7,482 bases of DNA. Origin: an uncultured Terrimonas sp. GTDB lineage: Bacteria; Bacteroidota; Bacteroidia; Chitinophagales; Chitinophagaceae. Under the pieces are notes generated by a model that ran no database searches, was not told where the DNA came from, and saw only the letters and a list, made by a program, of their open reading frames with translations. Positions 1 through 5,546 of this stretch are shown piece by piece (the stretch's first letter is position 1; each line of letters opens with the position of its first letter). The stretch spans positions 1 through 7,482 of the forward strand of contig CAMPJQ010000123.1 of NCBI GenBank assembly GCA_946886925.1. Direction: 5' to 3'. A program made the position numbers and the translations under genes.

Positions 1-26
1 GGATCTCACACTATTGAATATACGAA

Positions 27-695
27 ATGATACAACCAGCTACTGTGCGGTTTCTTAAAAATCTTTCCAAAAACAACAATAAACCCTGGTTCGATCTTCA
101 CAGAAATGACTACGAAGCTGCCCGCAAAGATTACGAACATTTTATTCAATCCGTTATTGATACATTTGGCAAAAACGATCCTTCGATAGCGCCTTTAATT
201 GCAAAGCAATGTTTATTCCGTATTAACAGGGATATCCGCTTCAGCAAGAATAAAACACCCTACAAAAAAAATTTTGCGGCCAGCATTAACCGGGGTGGTA
301 AAAAATCCATTTTTGCCGGCTATTATTTTCACCTGGAACCTGGCAATAGTTTTGTGGGCGGCGGGATTTGGATGCCTATGCCTGCGGAAACGCAAAAAAT
401 AAGACAGGAAATTGATTATTGCTGGCCGGAATTCAAAAAAATAATTACTGCAAAAAAGTTTAAAGCCATTTATGGTGATCTGGATAGCGAACCGGAAATC
501 ACGTTGGTTAATGTACCTAAGGGATATGCCAAAGATAATCCCGCGGCACAATACCTTAAGCTAAAAAGCTGGATTGCAATGCAGGCAATTGATGATGCAG
601 CACTCAGTTCTAAAACCCTGTTAAAGCAGACTGTGCAGGCCTTCGGCGCTATACAACAACTCATCTGGTTTTTGAACCGTGCTATAGAAGAATAA
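27..695 (+). CDS. DUF2461 family protein
   Basis: Predicted 222-residue soluble protein of the DUF2461 (TIGR02453) family, whose biochemical role is not established. The recognition rests on the N-terminal block around residues 7-37 (FLKNLSKNNNKPWFDLHRND and the following helix) and the highly typical block near residues 65-86 (RINRDIRFSKNKTPYKKNF), followed by a Gly-rich strand region (YYFHLEPGNSFVGGGIW, 99-115) and the C-terminal FLNRAI ending. Length is the usual one for the family, so it appears complete. There is no signal peptide and no membrane segment. Only 26 bases lie upstream, with no clear promoter, so the gene may belong to a transcript that starts outside the window. It converges on asd with a 59-bp gap. 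The family assignment is secure; the molecular function is unknown. Confidence 0.9.
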   Translation: MIQPATVRFLKNLSKNNNKPWFDLHRNDYEAARKDYEHFIQSVIDTFGKNDPSIAPLIAKQCLFRINRDIRFSKNKTPYKKNFAASINRGGKKSIFAGYYFHLEPGNSFVGGGIWMPMPAETQKIRQEIDYCWPEFKKIITAKKFKAIYGDLDSEPEITLVNVPKGYAKDNPAAQYLKLKSWIAMQAIDDAALSSKTLLKQTVQAFGAIQQLIWFLNRAIEE

Positions 696-710
696 AGACT
701 TGTTTTGAAT

Positions 711-739
711 CGGCTTACAAAGCTCTTTTAAAACAGCCG
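711..739. terminator. weak hairpin between convergent genes
   Basis: CGGCT (711-715) and AGCCG (735-739) form a 5-bp inverted repeat with a 19-nt loop in the 59-bp gap between the convergent DUF2461 and asd genes. Position suits a shared bidirectional terminator, but the stem is short and no clean T-run follows on either strand, so this is only a candidate. Confidence 0.2.
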
Positions 740-754
740 TAACCCGTTATGCAA

Positions 755-1762
755 TTATAATAAATTATTTTCCACCAGGTATTCCGCAATCTGTACTGCA
801 TTGGTAGCTGCGCCTTTACGCAGGTTATCGCTAACGATCCACATATTCAGTGTGTTGGGCTGCGATTCATCTCTTCTTAATCTTCCCACAAATACATCGT
901 CTTTTTCATGTGCATCTTTAGGCATGGGGTACAGGGCATTGGAAGGATCATCAACCACTACTACGCCGGGCGCTTTGCTAAGTATTTCTTTTACTTCTTC
1001 TAAATCATAGTCGCTCTCAAATTCTATGTTTACACTTTCGCTGTGCCCGCCCAAAACCGGAATACGAACCGTAGTTGCGGTTACCCGAATAGTGTCATCT
1101 CTTAGGATCTTCCTTGTTTCATTCACCATCTTCATCTCTTCTTTGGTATACCCGTTGTCAAGGAACACATCAATTTGAGGTATTACGTTCAGGTCAATGG
1201 GATATTTATAAGCCATAGGATATGCACCATTATCTCCTTTAACCGAATGGTTTCTTTCGCCCTGCATCTGCTCAACTGCTTTTACACCGGTGCCGGTAAC
1301 ACTCTGGTAAGTACTTACAATAATTCTTTGTATGTTGTATTTTTTATGCAGGGGGTTGAGTGCCACTACCATCTGTATGGTAGAGCAATTGGGGTTGGCG
1401 ATGATCTTATCTTCTTTCGTTAAGGCATCTGCGTTGATTTCGGGCACCACTAATTTTTTAGACGGATCCATACGCCATGCAGAAGAGTTATCAATAACGG
1501 TGATGCCTGCCGCCGCAAATTGCGGTGCTAATGCAAGAGAAGTGGTTCCACCCGCTGAAAACAGGGCCACATCAGGCTTTGCGGCAATAGCGTCACCGGC
1601 GCTTACCACCTTATAATTTTTGCCTTTAAAAGCTACTTCCTTACCAATGGATTTTTCCGAGGCAACAGGAATCAATTCTGTTACCGGAAAATTCCTTTCT
1701 GCCAGAACCTGTAACATTTTAGTGCCTACCAATCCTGTGGCGCCAACTACTGCAACTTTCAT
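755..1762 (-). CDS. asd: aspartate-semialdehyde dehydrogenase
   Basis: Cytoplasmic enzyme that reduces L-aspartyl-4-phosphate to L-aspartate-4-semialdehyde with NADPH, the branch-point step toward lysine/diaminopimelate, threonine, methionine and isoleucine. At 335 residues it has the family's full length. Visible are the N-terminal Rossmann nucleotide loop GATGLVG (7-13), the DNSSAWRM block (91-98), the catalytic cysteine Cys126 within NPNCST, the YQSVTGTG segment (152-159), the RIPVLGGHSESVN block with the acid/base histidine His240 (233-245), and the C-terminal DNLRKGAATNAVQIAE helix (312-327). The ATG at 1762 is preceded by an A-rich stretch (AAACCAAAAA), the usual initiation context in Bacteroidota, and the GATGLVG position fits this start. 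It stands alone on the minus strand, divergent from the GltS-like gene. A leader peptide, antiterminator and intrinsic terminator precede it, so expression is probably set by attenuation. All catalytic residues are present. Confidence 0.97.
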   Translation of the reverse strand: MKVAVVGATGLVGTKMLQVLAERNFPVTELIPVASEKSIGKEVAFKGKNYKVVSAGDAIAAKPDVALFSAGGTTSLALAPQFAAAGITVIDNSSAWRMDPSKKLVVPEINADALTKEDKIIANPNCSTIQMVVALNPLHKKYNIQRIIVSTYQSVTGTGVKAVEQMQGERNHSVKGDNGAYPMAYKYPIDLNVIPQIDVFLDNGYTKEEMKMVNETRKILRDDTIRVTATTVRIPVLGGHSESVNIEFESDYDLEEVKEILSKAPGVVVVDDPSNALYPMPKDAHEKDDVFVGRLRRDESQPNTLNMWIVSDNLRKGAATNAVQIAEYLVENNLL

Positions 1763-1804
1763 TTTTTGGTTTATTTTATGGTTTTAGTTTTGATACACTG
1801 CATT

Positions 1805-1835
1805 AAAAAAGCCTTTCCTGTTCCGGAAAGGCCTT
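1805..1835 (-). terminator. intrinsic terminator in the asd leader (attenuator)
   Basis: Read on the minus strand, GCCTTTCC (1832-1825), loop GGAACA (1824-1819) and GGAAAGGC (1818-1811) form a perfect 8-bp GC-rich stem followed directly by TTTTTT (1810-1805). A 5' AAG (1835-1833) can extend the stem into the T-run. This is a textbook Rho-independent terminator, yet it sits 42 nt upstream of the asd start and 28 nt after the stop of the short leader ORF, in the direction of asd transcription. No other gene of useful size ends here, so it must act on the asd transcript itself. That position is what marks it as an attenuator rather than a gene-end terminator. Confidence 0.85.
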
Positions 1836-1884
1836 GAATATATTCGGTCATACAATACACTCTTTAACCCTTCCTCTGGAGGAA
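1825..1884 (-). promoter_or_regulatory. alternative antiterminator / pause hairpin of the asd leader
   Basis: Three segments give mutually exclusive pairings on the minus-strand RNA. Segment 1 (UUCCUC, 1884-1879) pairs with segment 2 (GAGGAA, 1876-1871), as 6 bp with a 2-nt loop or, more plausibly, 5 bp with a CCAG loop. Segment 2 extended (GGAAGGG, 1874-1868) pairs with CCUUUCC (1831-1825), the left arm of the terminator, over 7 bp with one G-U; two further G-U pairs are possible through 1866 and 1833. That pairing would break the terminator. Segments 1 and 2 lie inside the last codons of the leader ORF, just after its Thr-Lys-Lys codons, as classical attenuation requires. The pairings are visible; the switching is inferred. 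Confidence 0.6.
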
Positions 1885-1926
1885 CTGTTTCTTTGTGCGT
1901 TTTGTATGGTTCTTTAACTTTAGCAT
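1864..1926 (-). CDS. lysine-rich leader peptide upstream of asd
   Basis: A 20-codon ORF reading MLKLKNHTKRTKKQFLQRKG and ending in TAA. Six of the 20 residues are lysine (positions 3, 5, 9, 12, 13, 19) and two are threonine (8, 11), both end products of the pathway that asd feeds. The ORF starts only 8 nt after a consensus Bacteroidota -7 element, so its mRNA would have a 5' leader of about 0-5 nt. It stops 28 nt before an intrinsic terminator, and its last seven codons contain the segments of the antiterminator switch. I read it as a regulatory leader peptide whose translation senses charged lysyl- (or threonyl-) tRNA. No ribosomal protein or other known short family fits it by eye. The alternative is a short basic ORF arising by chance, which the precise architecture makes less likely. 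No translation evidence is available here. Confidence 0.65.
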   Translation of the reverse strand: MLKLKNHTKRTKKQFLQRKG

Positions 1927-1934
1927 TGTGGCGG

Positions 1935-1966
1935 CAAAGATAATCAGCAACTGCGATTCTTCCAAA
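1935..1966 (-). promoter_or_regulatory. Bacteroidota-type promoter of the asd leader
   Basis: On the minus strand, TTTG (1966-1963) is followed after exactly 20 bp by TATCTTTG (1942-1935). This matches the primary sigma factor consensus of Bacteroidota (-33 TTTG, 19-21 bp, -7 TAnnTTTG) at every defined base. By the usual spacing, transcription would start at about 1931-1927, immediately before the leader-peptide ATG at 1926. That gives an asd leader RNA of roughly 165 nt. Confidence 0.8.
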
Positions 1967-2137
1967 AATATAACTTAAACATTTTGGGATGTTCGGTAGT
2001 GGCCTGATCAGCGGACCTGTTATTATTCATTTGTTATTTAAATTATGCCCTGTTTCATTACTCCAAAATGTTTATTCCCTTCTTCCATGCTCTTTTACGT
2101 GTCGCTTCTCTGTCAGTACGCTGTTAAAACGGGGTGG
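1967..2137. other. remainder of the divergent intergenic region
   Basis: This is the middle of the 430-bp gap between asd and the GltS-like gene, not accounted for by either promoter. It is AT-rich apart from a short GC-richer patch near 2001-2017 centred on the perfect 8-bp palindrome CTGATCAG (2004-2011). I see no convincing gene, RNA gene or extended repeat in it. Confidence 0.4.
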
Positions 2138-2169
2138 CTTTTTTAGGCCTCTTTAATTCGATACATTTG
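2138..2169 (+). promoter_or_regulatory. probable promoter of the GltS-like gene
   Basis: TACATTTG (2162-2169) matches the Bacteroidota -7 consensus TAnnTTTG. The region 19-20 bp upstream is a T-run (TTTT, 2139-2142), only a partial match to the TTTG -33 element. Predicted transcription start is near 2173, giving a 5' leader of about 20 nt before the ATG at 2193. It faces away from the asd promoter, whose -7 element lies 220 bp away. Confidence 0.6.
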
Positions 2170-2192
2170 CTTTGATCAAATTTTTATAAAGC

Positions 2193-3776
2193 ATGCGAAA
2201 AGGGTTTATTATTACCGCTTTGATCTGTATGCTGATAGCAGGTTATTTATCTTATGCGGTAAGTCAGTGGTGGCTGATTGTTTTTGTTATGGTGGTTTTG
2301 CTCGTAGTGATGGGTATTTATGATATGGCGCAGACCAAACATTCCATTATGCGTAACTATCCTGTTGTAGGGCGATTGCGTTACTGGATGGAGGATATCC
2401 GGCCTAAAATGTATCAATACTTTATAGAGTCGGATATTGACGGGCGTCCTATTAACCGCATTGACCGCTCCACCATATACCAGCGGGCCAAACAGCAAAT
2501 GGATACCATGCCTTTTGGTACCCAACTAAATGTGTACGAAGAGGGGTATGAATGGTTGAGTCATTCTATAGCGCCCAAAGACTTTAATACATTGGATCAC
2601 GATCCAAGAATACTTATTGGTAATAAAGATTGCCGGCAGCCTTATTCATCCAGCATTTTAAATGTATCAGCGATGAGTTTTGGCTCACTTAGTCCCAATG
2701 CTATTGAAGCATTAAATGCCGGGGCAAAAATAGGAGGGTTTGCGCATAATACAGGTGAAGGGGGCATCAGTTCCTATCATCTCAAACATGAGGGTGATAT
2801 TATATGGCAGATAGGAACAGGATATTTTGGTTGCAGGGACGAAGGTGGCCGTTTTTCGGCGGAAGTATTTAAAAAGAATGTTAACAGGCCGCAAATTAAA
2901 ATGGTAGAGCTCAAGCTTTCGCAGGGCGCAAAACCGGGACATGGCGGCATTTTGCCGGCAAAAAAGAATACCCTTGAAATTGCAGCCATTCGTCATGTAC
3001 AGCCTGGCACAACAGTTTATTCGCCACCTTATCATAGTGCCTTTAACTCGCCGAAAGGACTTATATTATTTATACAACAACTCAGGGAGCTATCCGGCGG
3101 CAAACCCACAGGGTTCAAGTTATGTATTGGAAAAAAAAGTGAGTTTGCAGGAATCTGTAAAGCAATGGTTGAGCTGGATATCTATCCGGATTTTATTACT
3201 GTAGACGGTGGCGAAGGTGGTACCGGCGCTGCACCCCAGGAATTTTCTAATTATGTAGGGGCGCCGTTAATGGATGGTTTGGCTTTTGTGCATAATATGC
3301 TGGTAGGTTTTGGGATAAGACAGCATATCAAAATAGTTGCTTCGGGAAAAATTTTATCAGGTTTCCATATATTAAGAGCTATAGCCCTTGGTGCAGATGG
3401 TTGCAACAGCGCAAGGGCTATGATGATGGCATTGGGTTGTATACAGGCCCTGGTATGTAATACAAATAAGTGTCCTACCGGAGTTGCCACACAGGATCCG
3501 CAATTAACAGTTGGATTGGTAATAGATGATAAAAAACACAGGGTAGCCAATTATCATGAAGAGACCGTAAACTCTTTTACAGAACTTACGGGGGCTACAG
3601 GACTCGACGATTACAAACAACTGACCCGCTCACATATTTACCGCCGTGTATTTATGAATGAAGTAAGAACGTTTGAAGATATTTTCCCATCGCTGCAACC
3701 TGGTTGCCTGCTGAATGGTAATATACCCGAAAAGTATAAGCAGGACATAGAAGCGGCAAGTGCAGACAGGTGGTGA
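2193..3776 (+). CDS. membrane-anchored FMN-binding glutamate synthase family protein
   Basis: A 527-residue protein with the central FMN/[3Fe-4S] domain of glutamate synthase (Glu_synthase, PF01645). Residues 5-42 are two closely spaced hydrophobic stretches, predicted as a membrane hairpin or anchor with the catalytic part in the cytoplasm. Recognisable blocks are SPNAIEALNAGAKIGGFAHN (167-186), GTGYFGCRDEGGRF (208-221), KPGHGGILP (247-255), the SPPYHSAFNSPK segment (277-288), the barrel strand ITVDGGEGGTGAAPQ (335-349), IVASGKILSG (381-390) and GADGCNSARAMM (400-411). Cys416, Cys422 and Cys427 have the C-x5-C-x4-C spacing of the [3Fe-4S] ligands of GltB. It lacks the N-terminal glutaminase domain with its Cys nucleophile and the C-terminal GltB beta-helix, so it cannot hydrolyse glutamine alone. 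Real substrate and electron donor are unknown for these stand-alone proteins. No GltD-like partner lies in the window. Confidence 0.92.
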   Translation: MRKGFIITALICMLIAGYLSYAVSQWWLIVFVMVVLLVVMGIYDMAQTKHSIMRNYPVVGRLRYWMEDIRPKMYQYFIESDIDGRPINRIDRSTIYQRAKQQMDTMPFGTQLNVYEEGYEWLSHSIAPKDFNTLDHDPRILIGNKDCRQPYSSSILNVSAMSFGSLSPNAIEALNAGAKIGGFAHNTGEGGISSYHLKHEGDIIWQIGTGYFGCRDEGGRFSAEVFKKNVNRPQIKMVELKLSQGAKPGHGGILPAKKNTLEIAAIRHVQPGTTVYSPPYHSAFNSPKGLILFIQQLRELSGGKPTGFKLCIGKKSEFAGICKAMVELDIYPDFITVDGGEGGTGAAPQEFSNYVGAPLMDGLAFVHNMLVGFGIRQHIKIVASGKILSGFHILRAIALGADGCNSARAMMMALGCIQALVCNTNKCPTGVATQDPQLTVGLVIDDKKHRVANYHEETVNSFTELTGATGLDDYKQLTRSHIYRRVFMNEVRTFEDIFPSLQPGCLLNGNIPEKYKQDIEAASADRW

Positions 3777-3802
3777 GGAAGGTAGTAGGTATTAGGATGT
3801 TA

Positions 3803-3843
3803 CAGGTTGCAGGTTACAAGGGCAGGTTTCAGGCTGCAGGTGG
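3803..3843 (+). repeat. heptanucleotide array, unit CAGGTTN
   Basis: Imperfect tandem heptads: CAGGTTG (3803), CAGGTTA (3810), a 6-nt degenerate unit CAAGGG (3817), CAGGTTT (3823), CAGGCTG (3830) and CAGGTGG (3837-3843). The array lies in the 133-bp gap between two convergent genes, starting 27 bp after the GltS-like stop codon. Part of its end (AGGTG, 3838-3842) can pair with CACCT (3852-3856), giving a weak hairpin that could help end transcription, but no T-run of note follows. Function unknown. Confidence 0.7.
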
Positions 3844-3847
3844 AGCT

Positions 3848-3882
3848 GTCTCACCTTTCCCGTTTCACGTCTCACTCCCGTC
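3848..3882 (-). repeat. heptanucleotide array, unit GTGARAC (GTYTCAC on the + strand)
   Basis: In-phase heptads on the plus strand: GTCTCAC (3848), CTTTCCC (3855, degenerate), GTTTCAC (3862), GTCTCAC (3869), then the degenerate TCCCGTC (3876-3882). The array begins 4 bp after the CAGGTTN array and ends 27 bp before the stop codon of the CorC-like gene. The same unit occurs as inverted pairs at 5389-5402 and 5479-5492, so this is a dispersed repeat and not a one-off. Confidence 0.6.
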
Positions 3883-3909
3883 CGAACGAAATTCACCATC
3901 GCAGGTCCT

Positions 3910-5202
3910 TCATTTTAACCGCTTTATCTTCACCATCTCAATGCGGGTGTCACTAACATTAATGATATCAAATTCGTAATTGTCAATGATAATTCTTTCT
4001 TTAATCTTTGGTATCATTTCGTGGTGATGAATGATATAGCCCGAAAGGGTTTCCGACTCTGTTTCGCCAAAGTAGAGGTGATATTTCTTATTTAAATAAT
4101 CCAATTCAAGCCTTCCTGAAAAAATAAATTCATTTTCCGCTATTTGTTTTTCAACAAATTTGTCTGTGTCGTATTCGTCACGTATTTCACCAAAAATCTC
4201 TTCCAGTAAATCTTCCATGGTAATAATGCCTGCGGTACCTCCAAATTCATCTACTACCCATGCAATACTTTTTTGCTCTTTGGTGAATTTACTGATGAGA
4301 TCCATGGCGCTCATGCTTTCAGGAACGGCCGGAATGGGCAATAAAATAGATGGTATACCGGAAGGATTTTTAAAAAGTTCAATCTGGTGAATATATCCCC
4401 GGATATCATCAATATTGTTTTTATATACTACCAGCCTGCTTAATTTGGTGTCAATGAATTTTTGCTTTACTGTATCAATTGAGGTATTCATCTCAATAGA
4501 TTCAATCTCCTTGCGTGGTATCAGGCACTGGCGTATTTTAACGGAAGGAAGTTGTAGCGCGTTCTCAAAAAGCTGAGTATTCATGTCATGAGTACCGTCC
4601 GACTGATCTTTGTGTTGTTGAATAAAATGTTCAAGATCAACGGGCGAAATAGCAGCTTTTTTTTGATCGGATATCCTGATATTAAATAAATAGGTGAGTA
4701 TCCATTCTGAGATGCTGATAAAAAAGGATGCGACAGGATAGAGAATGCTATGAAAAAAATCAAGTATGCCTAACTGGGCAAAAATGGATAATACAGAATC
4801 ATTCTTTGCCCTGAACAAAGCTTTAAACGAAAATTGAACAATGAGAAGAATTAAAGTGGAAAGCAAGGTTTCAAAAATAAGCCTGAGGTATTTTACGTAG
4901 GCAGAGAATGACGTGGCAAGATGTTTTTCGATCCAGTCCCATAATGGCGAAAGAAATTCTCCTACAAGCAAGCCATAAATAACTACCACCAAACTAAGTC
5001 CTACCAAAGTAGTTCCTATAAATTTTACCGGCTGCTCCAGTAATTGCGATAATATTCTGCCGCTGCGTAATCCCTGCTTTCTTTTCAGTTCAAAAGAAAA
5101 TTTATTGGCGGATACAAAAGCTACCTCAATACCGGCAAAAAAGCCAACCAGTAATAAGGTTAAAATAATACCCACTAATTTTAATATATCAACATCCGCC
5201 AT
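3910..5202 (-). CDS. CNNM/CBS/CorC-domain membrane protein (HlyC/CorC/TlyC family)
   Basis: A 430-residue inner-membrane protein with the order DUF21/CNNM membrane domain, CBS pair, CorC_HlyC domain. Hydrophobic segments lie near residues 6-30 (containing the typical FFAGIEVAF), 62-85, 106-130 and 145-173. The linker CLIPRKEIESIE (226-237) opens the CBS pair, whose second half ends in the diagnostic VVDEFGGTAGIITMEDLLEEIFGEI (316-340). The last 75 residues, with FSGRLELDYLN and the ETLSGYII block, are the transporter-associated domain. Family members act in Mg2+/Co2+ efflux or homeostasis; older 'hemolysin' names are misleading. Bacteroidota GldE has the same domain plan and nearly the same length, so it is the main alternative, but no gliding genes adjoin. 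The ATG at 5202 gives the full N-terminal membrane segment and lies 7 nt after a -7 element. It is co-directional with gmk but 344 bp away, with its own promoter. Confidence 0.92.
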   Translation of the reverse strand: MADVDILKLVGIILTLLLVGFFAGIEVAFVSANKFSFELKRKQGLRSGRILSQLLEQPVKFIGTTLVGLSLVVVIYGLLVGEFLSPLWDWIEKHLATSFSAYVKYLRLIFETLLSTLILLIVQFSFKALFRAKNDSVLSIFAQLGILDFFHSILYPVASFFISISEWILTYLFNIRISDQKKAAISPVDLEHFIQQHKDQSDGTHDMNTQLFENALQLPSVKIRQCLIPRKEIESIEMNTSIDTVKQKFIDTKLSRLVVYKNNIDDIRGYIHQIELFKNPSGIPSILLPIPAVPESMSAMDLISKFTKEQKSIAWVVDEFGGTAGIITMEDLLEEIFGEIRDEYDTDKFVEKQIAENEFIFSGRLELDYLNKKYHLYFGETESETLSGYIIHHHEMIPKIKERIIIDNYEFDIINVSDTRIEMVKIKRLK

Positions 5203-5209
5203 ATATCTT

Positions 5210-5217
5210 CAAATATA
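5210..5217 (-). promoter_or_regulatory. -7 promoter element of the CorC-like gene
   Basis: TATATTTG (5217-5210, minus strand) fits TAnnTTTG exactly. The -33 region about 20 bp upstream is AT-rich without a clear TTTG. The element ends 7 nt before the ATG, so transcription would begin around 5206-5203 and the mRNA would be leaderless or nearly so. In so AT-rich a region, a chance match is possible. Confidence 0.5.
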
Positions 5218-5267
5218 ATAAATTGATTAATAATTGTTTAATAAGAGAAAGCAAATGGTTAAATATG

Positions 5268-5287
5268 CATTGTAAATAGTTACAATG
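5268..5287. promoter_or_regulatory. perfect dyad CATTGTAA-N4-TTACAATG, operator candidate
   Basis: CATTGTAA (5268-5275) and TTACAATG (5280-5287) are perfect 8-bp inverted arms around ATAG. Further complementary bases lie outside one mismatch (5265-5266 with 5289-5290). The centre is about 72 bp upstream of the predicted transcription start of the CorC-like gene, a position common for activators of the CRP/FNR type. The TTG-N10-CAA spacing is not that of a standard FNR box. It could also be an RNA hairpin if transcription comes through from gmk. Confidence 0.4.
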
Positions 5288-5387
5288 TATTGTCTCTTTA
5301 TATCACAAACAAAACGGAACCGGGAAGTATATAGTGTAGAAAAAAGAATTATAGTATTGAATCCCGGAAGCTTATTGCTGTGTTAAA

Positions 5388-5493
5388 CGTGAGAAATGAA
5401 ACACTTTTTCATCCCGTATGAACGGTGTCGCCTGCCCGGATGACACCACCCGGACAGGGCAGGGAGGCGGGCCTTATCCTCTCACTTTTCACG
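5388..5493. repeat. GC-rich palindromic element bracketed by inverted heptads
   Basis: The left edge CGTGAGAAATGAAA (5388-5401) and the reverse complement of the right edge TCTCACTTTTCACG (5480-5493) agree at 11 of 14 positions. They consist of heptads of the GTGARAC family (GTGAGAA, ATGAAAC; CTCTCAC, TTTTCAC). Between them is a sharply GC-rich core with overlapping inverted repeats: GGTGTC (5424-5429) with GACACC (5442-5447), and CCTGCCC (5431-5437) with GGGCAGG (5457-5463). CCCGGA is also directly repeated (5435, 5449). It resembles a small non-coding dispersed element (REP- or MITE-like). A target duplication is not evident, and no transposase is near. Confidence 0.5.
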
Positions 5494-5546
5494 ATAGCAT
5501 ACAGACATAATTTGCTTGACTTAGTATAAGAGAAGAGAGATACCTG

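Larger units (their letters stand above)
5203..5546. other. intergenic region between gmk and the CorC-like gene
   Basis: This 344-bp gap holds no convincing gene. It contains the CorC-like promoter (5210-5217), an operator-like dyad (5268-5287), an AT-rich stretch with one 6-bp inverted pair (CCGGGA 5320-5325, TCCCGG 5362-5367), and a GC-rich repeat element (5388-5493). I found no clear intrinsic terminator with a T-run after gmk, so either a hairpin of the GC-rich element or Rho may end the murA-gmk transcript. Confidence 0.6.

Noticed and set aside
213..551. Long minus-strand and alternate-frame open frames inside DUF2461, asd, GltS-like, CorC-like, gmk and murA genes
   Set aside because: They overlap securely identified genes, have low-complexity or Cys/Ile/Phe-rich translations, and resemble no protein family.
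1771..1851. A 26-codon minus-strand ORF (starting MTEYIQGLSGTGK) spanning the terminator and ending 8 nt before asd
   Set aside because: It runs straight through the terminator stem and T-run, so its codons are explained by that structure. It has no A-rich start context and no amino-acid bias suggesting regulation. Translation of it could in principle affect the terminator, but nothing supports that.
1763..1934. Lysine riboswitch (L box) upstream of asd
   Set aside because: The whole leader is about 165 nt and mostly occupied by the short ORF and the terminator. I see no conserved L-box core or five-helix junction; the architecture fits a leader-peptide attenuator.
2004..2011. Palindrome CTGATCAG in the divergent intergenic region as an operator
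   Set aside because: Only 8 bp with no spacer and no extension of symmetry beyond it, and far from either promoter; too weak to call.
2069..2146. Two overlapping 19-codon plus-strand ORFs starting with ATG at 2069 and 2087
   Set aside because: They lie upstream of the predicted transcription start of the GltS-like gene (about 2173), have no promoter of their own, and their lengths are expected by chance.
5397..5444. A 15-codon plus-strand ORF (MKHFFIPYERCRLPG) in the GC-rich element
   Set aside because: It lies within overlapping inverted repeats and has no promoter or family resemblance; the palindromic structure explains the sequence better.
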